Part shown: positions 57,564 to 63,355 of the stretch, piece after piece
Numbering within the stretch: position 1 is the first letter of the stretch
How the letters are laid out: each line of letters begins with the position of its first letter
Origin: Microbispora amethystogenes
GTDB lineage: Bacteria > Actinomycetota > Actinomycetes > Streptosporangiales > Streptosporangiaceae
Length of the DNA stretch: 63,355 bases
Assembly (NCBI RefSeq): GCF_016863015.1
Contig: NZ_BOOB01000055.1
Span: 1 to 63,355 of the forward strand
Direction of reading: 5' to 3'
Notes under the pieces: generated by a model
The model's input: only the letters and a program-made list of their open reading frames with translations
Told to the model about the DNA's origin: nothing
Database searches by the model: none
Position numbers and translations under genes: made by a program

Positions 57564-58031
57564 CTAATCACGGGGCCGCGCCGGCATCCGCAGCGGGACG
57601 CCGAACCGGTTGAAGGCGTTCATCAGAGCCACCTGGACGACCAGCGCGCCGAGTTCCTCGTCGGTCATGAGGTCGCGGACGCCGGCCCAGATCTCGTCGC
57701 TGACGCCGTGCGGGGTCAGCGTCGTCGCGGCCTCGGTGTACTCGAGCGCCGCCCGCTCCGCCGCGGTGAACAGCGCCGACTCGCGCCACGCGGACAACTG
57801 GATGATGCGGTCCAGCGATTCTCCCTTCTCCAGCGCATCGTGGCTGTGCAGGTCGATGCAGTGCACGCAGTGGTTGATCTGCGAGGTGCGCAGTTTGACC
57901 AGTTCGCGGATGGTCGGATCGAGTGGTGAGGTGAGAACGGCCTGGTCCGCGGCGTAGAGCGCCTTGGCGGCCTTCGGGGCGGCCGTCCGCAGGTCGAGGC
58001 GGGGCTCGCCGGTGTGCACGTGGGTGGTCAT
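57564..58031 (-). CDS. AhpD-like alkylhydroperoxidase / carboxymuconolactone decarboxylase family protein
   Basis: A 155-residue protein from ATG 58031 with AAAGGAG upstream. It has the CMD/AhpD core ELVKLRTSQINHCVHCIDLHSHDALEKGES, with the redox C-x-x-C and the nearby His, then WRESALFTAAERAALEYTEAAT and ALVVQVALMNAFNRFGVPLRM. Such proteins reduce peroxides or serve as redox partners. It is divergent from an Rrf2 regulator gene with a perfect TTGTCCGG palindrome between them, so it is probably induced by redox or nitrosative stress through that regulator. Confidence 0.92.
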   Translation of the reverse strand: MTTHVHTGEPRLDLRTAAPKAAKALYAADQAVLTSPLDPTIRELVKLRTSQINHCVHCIDLHSHDALEKGESLDRIIQLSAWRESALFTAAERAALEYTEAATTLTPHGVSDEIWAGVRDLMTDEELGALVVQVALMNAFNRFGVPLRMPARPRD

Positions 58032-58129
58032 GGTTTCTCCTTTGGGCGTGGGTATCGCGTTGTCGAGGCAGGCGTGCGCCGGCGGGGGATCACGAGGGCT
58101 GCGCGGCTGACCTCGAATTCGGATAACTG

Positions 58130-58164
58130 TTGTCCGGGATTCTATCCGGACAAAAACTGTCCGA
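58130..58164. promoter_or_regulatory. Rrf2 operator between ahpD-like and rrf2 genes
   Basis: TTGTCCGG-N8-CCGGACAA (58130-58153) is a perfect 8-bp inverted repeat. A further half site ACTGTCCG follows at 58157-58164. TAGGCT at 58171-58176, six bases before the rrf2 ATG, is a likely leaderless -10, so the palindrome covers its -35. This fits autorepression and control of the divergent gene. Confidence 0.8.
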
Positions 58165-58182
58165 GTCAAGTAGGCTGGGCGG

Positions 58183-58656
58183 ATGAAGATGTCCGGCGGG
58201 GTCGAGTGGGGCTTGCACTGCTGCGTCGTACTCAGCGGGGCGGGGGCGCCGGTGACGGCGGCCAAGCTCGCCGAGCTGCACGACGTCTCCCAGAGCTACC
58301 TGGCCAAACAGCTGCAGCTGTTGTCCCGCGCGGGCCTGGTGCGCTCAGCGCTGGGCCAGTCCGGCGGCTATGTGCTGACTCGGGCCGCGACTGAGATCAC
58401 GGTGCTGGACGTGGTCGAGGCGATCGACGGCGTCCAGCCGGCGTTCCGGTGTACGGAAGTGCGTCAGCGGGGCCCGATGGCCGTGCCGGCGGAGCGGTGT
58501 GACACTCCCTGCCCGATCGCCCGCACGATGGATTCCGCCGACCGCGTCTGGCGGGAGTCGCTGCGCAGAGTCACCATCGCCGACCTGGTCGACGACGTCA
58601 ACCGTACGACGCCGCCTGAGACACTCGCGGGTGCCCGGGAGTGGCTGCGCGCCTGA
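58183..58656 (+). CDS. Rrf2-family transcriptional regulator
   Basis: A 157-residue DNA-binding protein. The winged HTH (MKMSGGVEWGLHCCVVL, AAKLAELHDVSQSYLAKQLQLLSRAGLVRSALGQSGGYVLTR) fits Rrf2. The regulatory half contains three clustered Cys: FRCTEV, ERCDTPCPIA. They are spaced like those that hold an Fe-S cluster in NsrR/IscR-type members, so sensing of NO or redox state is likely. It is probably translated from a leaderless message. The palindrome ahead of it and the divergent AhpD-like gene define a small regulon. Confidence 0.9.
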   Translation: MKMSGGVEWGLHCCVVLSGAGAPVTAAKLAELHDVSQSYLAKQLQLLSRAGLVRSALGQSGGYVLTRAATEITVLDVVEAIDGVQPAFRCTEVRQRGPMAVPAERCDTPCPIARTMDSADRVWRESLRRVTIADLVDDVNRTTPPETLAGAREWLRA

Positions 58657-58731
58657 GCAACGGGGACGATCTCCGGTGCCGTACTGAGATCTGCGAGGCC
58701 GTCGGACGCGGCCGTTCGGCGCCTTCCCGCC

Positions 58732-58761
58732 TTGACGGATTCAAATGAACGGTCTTTTAAT
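58732..58761 (+). promoter_or_regulatory. Promoter of the TetR-ferredoxin/P450 operon
   Basis: TTGACG (58732-58737), an 18-bp spacer and TTTAAT (58756-58761) precede ATG 58768 by six bases, so the message is probably leaderless. TGAACGGTCTTTT inside the spacer is a partial palindrome and a possible site for the encoded TetR domain. Confidence 0.65.
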
Positions 58762-58767
58762 TCCGCT

Positions 58768-59598
58768 ATGGGGCGGATCGCGGGTGTCACCGCCGCCGAG
58801 ACGCGCGCGCGGCTGCTGCGCGCGGCCGCCGACGTGTTCGCCCGGCGCGGGTACGACGGCACGCGCGTCGCCGACATCGCCGCGGCGGCCGGGGTGAGCA
58901 ACGGCGCGCTCTACGCGCACTTCGGCTCGAAGGCCGAGCTGATCGCCGCCGCGTTGCACGCCCACGGGCCCGGGTTGCTCGCCGAGCTGCTCGCGGCCGA
59001 CCCGGCCCGGCCGGTCGCGGACCTGCTCGTCGCCGTGGGCCGCAGGCTCCCGCACCGCCTCGACGCGCGCAGCTCGCTCATCGCCGAGGCGCTGGTCGCG
59101 GCGCGCCGCGACGAGGACGTGGCACGGCCCATGCGGGAGTACGTCGCGGAGCGGGCCGGGTGGCTCACCGGCCTGGTGCGGGGGGCCCAGGACGACGGCG
59201 CGATCGATCCCGCGGTGTCGCCCGGCGCGCTCGCCCATCTCTGCCTCCTGCTCGCGATGGGCAGCGTGCTCGTCACGCCGGACCTGCACCGGGTCGGCGA
59301 CGAGGAGTGGAGCGCCCTGCTCACCCGGCTCGTCGCCGCCCTCGCCCCGACCGGCCCCCATCCACAACCAGACCCAGGAAGCGCGGGGAGCGCCACCATG
59401 AAGGTGCAGATCGACCCTGGCCGGTGCCAGGGGCACGGCCGTTGCCACGACCTCGCCCCCGGCCTGTTCGAGGAGGACGACGAGGGCTACGGCCGGGTGC
59501 CCGGAGACGGCGCCGTACCGCCGGGGCAGGAGCAGGCGGCCCGGCTGGCCGCGGCGAACTGCCCGGAACGAGCGGTCGTCCTCACCGAGGAGGCGTGA
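58768..59598 (+). CDS. TetR regulator fused in frame to a P450-type ferredoxin
   Basis: One uninterrupted frame of 276 residues. The start is ATG 58768; the TTG at 58732 is the -35 element. Residues about 1-205 are a TetR regulator: ARLLRAAADVFARRGYDGTRVADIAAAAGVSNGALYAHFGSKAELIAAAL and a typical ligand domain. After a Pro-rich linker (GPHPQPDPGSAGS) comes a complete small ferredoxin from Met 211: MKVQIDPGRCQGHGRCHDLAPGLFEED and AANCPERAVV. Its three Cys fit a [3Fe-4S] (C-x5-C...C-P) partner of P450s. No stop lies between the parts. ATG 59398, behind GGGGAG, could also give a free ferredoxin. The P450 gene starts one base after its stop. Confidence 0.85.
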   Translation: MGRIAGVTAAETRARLLRAAADVFARRGYDGTRVADIAAAAGVSNGALYAHFGSKAELIAAALHAHGPGLLAELLAADPARPVADLLVAVGRRLPHRLDARSSLIAEALVAARRDEDVARPMREYVAERAGWLTGLVRGAQDDGAIDPAVSPGALAHLCLLLAMGSVLVTPDLHRVGDEEWSALLTRLVAALAPTGPHPQPDPGSAGSATMKVQIDPGRCQGHGRCHDLAPGLFEEDDEGYGRVPGDGAVPPGQEQAARLAAANCPERAVVLTEEA

Positions 59599-59599
59599 C

Positions 59600-60871
59600 A
59601 TGACCGTCGACGACCGCTTCACCGGGGGTTTCCGCAAGCAGGGGCCGCCCACGGGCACCCGCAACGAGATCGTCACCGGGCCGGTGTCGGACTGGGCGAC
59701 CGACTTCTCCCACCTGGAGCCCGAGTGGGCCGCCGATCCGTACCCGATCCAGGACGACCTGCGGGCCCGCTGCCCGATCGCGCACACCGGGAGGTTCGGC
59801 GGCGGGTGGCTGCCGACGCGGTACGAGGATGTGGCCGCGATCGCCTACGACACCGAGCGCTTCTCCTCCCGGTCGATCATCATGAGCAACTACCGGCCGC
59901 CCGCGGAGATCGCGCCCGTGGGGGCGACCCCGCCCATCTCCTCCGACCCGCCGTTCCACCACGACGCGCGCAGGCTGCTGCTCCCGGCGTTCACCAAGAA
60001 GGCGGTGGCGAGGCGGGAGGAGGCGACGCGGGCGTTCTGCCACTCGCTCATCGACACACTCAAGGGCGCCGACGTCGTGGACGCCGCCCGCGACTACGCC
60101 CAGCACATCCCGATCCGGGTGATCGCCGACATGCTCGGCTTCCCGCCCGAGGACGGGCCGCGCTTCAGCAGGTTCGTCGAAAGCGCCCTGGAGGGCGTCA
60201 ACCTGCCGCCGGAGGAGCGGATGGCGCGCATGGACGAGCTGTTCGACTACCTGTACGACCAGATCCGCGACCACGTGGACAACCCGCGCGACGACCTCAC
60301 CACCTATCTGGTCGACGCCGAGCTGTACGGCCACAAGCTGCAGCCCAACCACGTCGCCGGCACGATCGCCCTGCTGCTCATCGCCGGCATCGACACGACG
60401 TGGAGCGCCATCGGCGCGTCGCTGTGGCACCTGGCGAAGACCCCGGCCGACCGCGAGCGGCTGGTCGCCGAGCCCGCCCTGCTGCCCACGGCCATGGAGG
60501 AGTTACTCCGAGCGTACGCCCCGGTCACGATGGCCCGGCTGGTCAAGCAGGACATGCACTGGCGCGGCGCCGACATGCGGGCCGACGACTGGGTCCTGCT
60601 GTCCTTCCCGGCCGCCAACCGCGACCCCGAGCAGTTCGAGCGGGCCGGCGAGGTCGTCATCGACCGCGAGGTCAACCGGCACGTCGCCTTCGGACTCGGC
60701 ATCCACCGGTGCGTGGGGTCGCACCTCGCCCGGATGGAGCTGCGGGTCGCCCTGGAGGTCTGGCTGGAGCGGATCCCGGTGTTCGGCCTCGCCGACCCCG
60801 CGGCGGTGACCTGGGCCGCCGGTCAGGTGCGGGGCCCCCGCACGCTGCCGCTGCGCCTGGGCCGCGCCTGA
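59600..60871 (+). CDS. Cytochrome P450 served by the fused ferredoxin
   Basis: A 423-residue P450. The gene begins one base after the ferredoxin stop codon, so the two are surely coexpressed. Motifs: I-helix LLLIAGIDTTWSAIG, ExxR in EELLRAYAPVT, haem loop VAFGLGIHRCVGSHLARMEL (axial Cys about residue 370). The N-terminal region (FSHLEPEWAADPYPIQDDLRARCPIAHTGRFGGGWLPTRYEDV) matches a P450 group commonly next to ferredoxins and TetR genes. The ferredoxin beside it should deliver electrons from a reductase encoded elsewhere. The substrate is unknown; control by the TetR part is likely. Confidence 0.93.
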   Translation: MTVDDRFTGGFRKQGPPTGTRNEIVTGPVSDWATDFSHLEPEWAADPYPIQDDLRARCPIAHTGRFGGGWLPTRYEDVAAIAYDTERFSSRSIIMSNYRPPAEIAPVGATPPISSDPPFHHDARRLLLPAFTKKAVARREEATRAFCHSLIDTLKGADVVDAARDYAQHIPIRVIADMLGFPPEDGPRFSRFVESALEGVNLPPEERMARMDELFDYLYDQIRDHVDNPRDDLTTYLVDAELYGHKLQPNHVAGTIALLLIAGIDTTWSAIGASLWHLAKTPADRERLVAEPALLPTAMEELLRAYAPVTMARLVKQDMHWRGADMRADDWVLLSFPAANRDPEQFERAGEVVIDREVNRHVAFGLGIHRCVGSHLARMELRVALEVWLERIPVFGLADPAAVTWAAGQVRGPRTLPLRLGRA

Positions 60872-60905
60872 CGATCACGCCCTCCGTTCCTCGCTCCGCC
60901 CGCGG

Positions 60906-62207
60906 TCAGGGCCGTTCTCCGGCCCCCGCGGCGGCGGCGTACGCCGCCAGGGTCCGCTCGGCCGTGCGCGCCCAGCCGTAGCGCTCGCGCACGTACGCCG
61001 CGCCCCGCAGGGCGAGCCGTTCCGCCTCTGCGGGGTCGTCCAGGCAGCGCAGCAGTACGGCCGCCAGCTCGCCGGGGTCGTCGCCCGCGCAGCGGAGCGC
61101 GCCGTCGCCGACGACCTCGGGCGAGTAGCCGGGCCCGACGACCACCGGGCGGGCGAGCGTCATCGCCTCGACGGCGACCAGGCCGAACGGCTCGTAAACG
61201 GACGGGAAGACGCACAGGTCGGCGGCGAGGAAGTGCGCGAACACCTCGGGGGAGGGGAGGAAGCGGTTGCCCGCGACGACGTGCCCGGCGGTCCCCGTCC
61301 GCTCGATCAGCCGGGCGACCTCGAAGGCGTCGGCGGTCTGCGGGAGCCCCGCGCCGACGAGCACGAACCGCGTGTCGCCGTGCTCGGCTATCACGCGCGG
61401 CACCGCCCGGATGAGGGTCCCGACCCCCTTGTGCGGCGACGGGCGCCCGGCGAACACGACGAGCCGGCCCCGCCCGCCGGGCAGGTAGCGGCGGCGCACC
61501 TCCGCGCGGACCCGCTCGCGCTCGTCGTCCGGCAGCGCGGCCAGCCGCAGCAGGTCGGGGTCCTCGAAGCCGTGCGGCACGACGAGCAGCCGGTCGGCGG
61601 GCCACCCACGGGCGGCGAGGTCGTCGCGCATGCGGGCGCTCGGCACCACGATCAGCCGCGCCGCCCGGGCCTGAGCCGTCTCCAGCAGGTCGAGCAGGAC
61701 GGCGTACGCCGAGCGGCGCGCTCCCGGCGCGTTCAGCTCGCGGGTGTGCACGTGGAAGACGACCGGCAGCCGCCCGAGTGCGCCGCACAGGATCCCGGCC
61801 ACGCAGCCCATCCAGTCGTGCACGGCCACCACCGCGCGCCCCTCCCCGGGCCGCTTCGTCCCGGATGGTCCGGGACGGCGGCGGGCCGCCTCGGCGCGCA
61901 GAATGCGGGCGGCGGCGCGGACGTTGAACACCAGCAGCCCGGCGACCCTGATCGGCCGCCGCAGCGCGGCCGGGACGGGGGAGCCGCCGTCGATGCCGTA
62001 GCCGGGGGTGGCCAGCCGCCGCAGCGTCACGTCTCCACGGCGTTCGGCCGGGGACGCCGCGCCCCGGCTGACGGCCCCGAAGACCTCGATCGGCACGCCG
62101 CGGTCCCGGAGGGCGGCCATGATCCGCTCGGCGTACCGGCCCAGCCCGCCGACGACGCCGGGCGGCACCTCCGAGCACACGATGTAGACCCGGGCCGGGC
62201 CACCCAT
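60906..62207 (-). CDS. GT4 family glycosyltransferase
   Basis: A 433-residue retaining glycosyltransferase with two Rossmann domains (GT-B). ATG 62207 (MGGPARVYIVCSEVPPGVVGGLGRYAERIMAAL) begins the N-terminal domain, with the glycine-rich acceptor loop GGLGRY. The C-terminal domain has VFAGRPSPHKGVGTLIRAVP (donor phosphate contact) and the E-x7-E region in FPSVYEPFGLVAVEAMTLARPVVVG. It resembles glycogen-synthase-like and mannosyltransferase-like GT4 proteins of actinomycetes. It has no neighbouring glycan genes. It ends 35 bp from the convergent P450 stop. Confidence 0.9.
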   Translation of the reverse strand: MGGPARVYIVCSEVPPGVVGGLGRYAERIMAALRDRGVPIEVFGAVSRGAASPAERRGDVTLRRLATPGYGIDGGSPVPAALRRPIRVAGLLVFNVRAAARILRAEAARRRPGPSGTKRPGEGRAVVAVHDWMGCVAGILCGALGRLPVVFHVHTRELNAPGARRSAYAVLLDLLETAQARAARLIVVPSARMRDDLAARGWPADRLLVVPHGFEDPDLLRLAALPDDERERVRAEVRRRYLPGGRGRLVVFAGRPSPHKGVGTLIRAVPRVIAEHGDTRFVLVGAGLPQTADAFEVARLIERTGTAGHVVAGNRFLPSPEVFAHFLAADLCVFPSVYEPFGLVAVEAMTLARPVVVGPGYSPEVVGDGALRCAGDDPGELAAVLLRCLDDPAEAERLALRGAAYVRERYGWARTAERTLAAYAAAAGAGERP

Positions 62208-62358
62208 CAGCCCGCCCCGGCGGTGTCGGCCGGCGGGGGATCGTCGGTGAGCGCGGACACGAGGCGACGCTAGCGGGGCCGGGCCCTCCCCGCCAAGATC
62301 CGCCGCCACCCTCCCGCGCCCACCGTCCCGCGGCGGCGTCCGCGGCTGCGCCGGCTTG

Positions 62359-62364
62359 TAGTCT
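62359..62364 (+). promoter_or_regulatory. -10 of the leaderless araC-type gene
   Basis: TAGTCT followed by exactly seven bases and GTG 62372 fits a leaderless start; no ribosome site is visible. The GT4 gene begins at 62207 on the other strand. Confidence 0.5.
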
Positions 62365-62371
62365 TCGCCTC

Positions 62372-63301
62372 GTGCGGAACGACTCACGGTCCGGCGAGGA
62401 CGCACGGTGTGGCGAGGGCGCCGGGCGCGGCCGGGTCTCCGGGGGCGGCGAGGACTCACCGGCCGGCGCTGACCCGCGCCGGCACCTGCGGGCCGTCGGG
62501 ACCGTGCCCGGCAACCGCCTGCGGTTCGGGCCGGGCGCGGCCGGCATCGAGCGGCTGGAGGCCTCGCTGACCGGGGAGGGGTTCGCCCCCCACCGCCACG
62601 ACACCTACGCGATCGGCCTGACGTTCCACGGGGTGCAGACGTTCCGCTACCGGGGCGAGGCGCGGCACTGCCTGCCGGGAGAACTGCACGTGCTGCACCC
62701 CGACGAGGTGCACGACGGCGTGGCCGGCACCGACGAGGGGTTCGGCTATCGGATCATCTACCTCGACCCGTTCCTCGTGCAGGAGGCGCTGGGCGGGGCC
62801 CCGCTGCCCTTCGTCGCCGATCCCGTGATCGGGCGGCGCGACGTCGACCCCTCGCTCGCCGCGTGCCTGCGGGACATCGACGAACCCCTGGACGACTTCG
62901 GCCGCCTCACGATGACACTGCTGGCCGCCCGGACGCTGGTCAGGCACGCGGCCGTGCGACGCCCGGGCAGGACGGTTCCGCTGGCGCTGGAGGCGCTGGC
63001 CCGAGTCCGGGACCTCATCGCCGAGGATCCGGCGGTGCGGCACTCCCTGGCCGAGTTCGAGGCGGTCTCGGGCCTGGACCGGTGGACGATCGCCCGGCAG
63101 TTCCGCACGGCGTTCGGCACCAGCCCGACCCGATTCCGCACGATGCGGCAGCTCGACCGGGCCCGCCGCCTGCTCCGGGACGGCGTGCCGTTGTCCGAGA
63201 CGGCCCAGCTCGCCGGCTTCGCCGACCAGGCACACCTCACCCGCATGTTCAAGCGCACCTACGGTCTCACGCCCGCCAGGTGGGCCGCCGCGCTCGCCTG
63301 A
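62372..63301 (+). CDS. AraC-family transcriptional regulator with N-terminal cupin
   Basis: A 309-residue regulator from GTG 62372. After about 45 variable residues comes an AraC_binding cupin (GFAPHRHDTYAIGLTFHGVQTFRYRGEARHCLPGELHVLHPDEVHDG). The C-terminal double HTH follows: SLAEFEAVSGLDRWTIARQFRTAFGTSPTRFRTMRQLDRARRLL and PLSETAQLAGFADQAHLTRMFKRTYGLTPARWAAAL. It resembles regulators of small exporter or amino-acid genes but has no clear target nearby. Its last codons form the first unit of a 14-bp tandem repeat that continues past the stop to the end of the window. Confidence 0.93.
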   Translation: MRNDSRSGEDARCGEGAGRGRVSGGGEDSPAGADPRRHLRAVGTVPGNRLRFGPGAAGIERLEASLTGEGFAPHRHDTYAIGLTFHGVQTFRYRGEARHCLPGELHVLHPDEVHDGVAGTDEGFGYRIIYLDPFLVQEALGGAPLPFVADPVIGRRDVDPSLAACLRDIDEPLDDFGRLTMTLLAARTLVRHAAVRRPGRTVPLALEALARVRDLIAEDPAVRHSLAEFEAVSGLDRWTIARQFRTAFGTSPTRFRTMRQLDRARRLLRDGVPLSETAQLAGFADQAHLTRMFKRTYGLTPARWAAALA

Positions 63302-63355
63302 CCGCGCTCGCCTGACCGCCCTCGCCTGACCGCCCTCGCCTGGCCGTGCTCGCCT
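63292..63355. repeat. 14-bp tandem repeat over the end of the araC-type gene
   Basis: Units of GCTCGCCTGACCGC (63292-63305, 63306-63319) and variants CCTCGCCTGACCGC and CCTCGCCTGGCCGT run to the window edge, at least 4.5 copies. The first unit contains the stop codon, and most units carry another CCTGA. The array may continue beyond the window. Confidence 0.85.

Noticed and set aside
58732..58767. TTG 58732 as start of the TetR-ferredoxin gene
   Set aside because: The TTGACG here fits the -35 element, with TTTAAT as -10, and ATG 58768 is at leaderless spacing.

Overview
The window is high-GC actinomycete DNA. The evidence is GTG and TTG starts, strong G/C third-position bias, many secreted hydrolases with CBM2 or CBM13 modules, three P450s, a DUF574 methyltransferase and probable leaderless genes. 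A filamentous, soil-type actinomycete, perhaps of the Streptosporangiales, fits. That placement is inference; there is no rRNA or other marker here. I see no tRNA or rRNA gene, insertion sequence, prophage or CRISPR array.

Layout. 0-10 kb: secreted degradation genes (GH27 alpha-galactosidase, S1, M1 and S8 peptidases), including a stand-alone relative of the S1 protease propeptide. 9.7-16 kb: small regulator/enzyme pairs (SDR with TetR, P450 with an HTH regulator), a cupin, a membrane protein and a DUF1080 lipoprotein. 16-24 kb: plant cell wall degradation (an esterase-GH10 xylanase-CBM2 fusion and a GH44-CBM2 enzyme), a Ser/Thr kinase and a DUF4259 protein. GAAAGTTTC palindromes lie upstream of both cell wall enzymes.

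24-37 kb is the most interesting part: an apparent RiPP (ribosomally made, modified peptide) gene cluster in two facing operons. The rightward operon encodes an ABC transporter, YcaO, TfuA, a P450 and an O-methyltransferase. The leftward operon encodes a 92-residue precursor ending in a Cys-Leu-Cys-Gly-Ala-Trp core, a radical SAM/SPASM enzyme, a PqqD-like recognition protein and a flavoprotein. Both operons start with the same promoter design: a CCCAC-GTTT-GTGGG palindrome, then 24-25 bp, then CATACTCGA. A small LuxR-type HTH-only gene lies beside one copy. This ties the halves into one regulon and suggests a thioamidated and radical-crosslinked peptide of a kind I do not recognise.

37-45.4 kb holds a possible stress or defence island: a DUF2786 protein, an HTH-TM-ricin protein, an HNH nuclease beside an EVE-like protein, a TerD-related protein, KptA (RNA 2'-phosphotransferase) preceded by structured repeats, and an Rpn-like nuclease. 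45.4-56 kb is mainly metabolic: a CocE/NonD hydrolase, an MmcQ/YjbR protein, then an FAD/Fe-S oxidoreductase, a zinc dehydrogenase, an SMP-30 lactonase and an IlvD/Edd dehydratase that together resemble a non-phosphorylative sugar-acid route, and a formaldehyde-dehydrogenase-like enzyme. 56-63 kb: an orphan histidine kinase, an AhpD/Rrf2 divergent pair with a clear operator, a TetR regulator fused in frame to a ferredoxin directly ahead of a P450, a GT4 glycosyltransferase and an AraC regulator that runs into a 14-bp tandem repeat at the window end.

Coding starts were chosen from ribosome binding sites or leaderless promoter spacing, so several are shorter than the longest open frame. All function calls come from motif recognition by eye; no database was searched.
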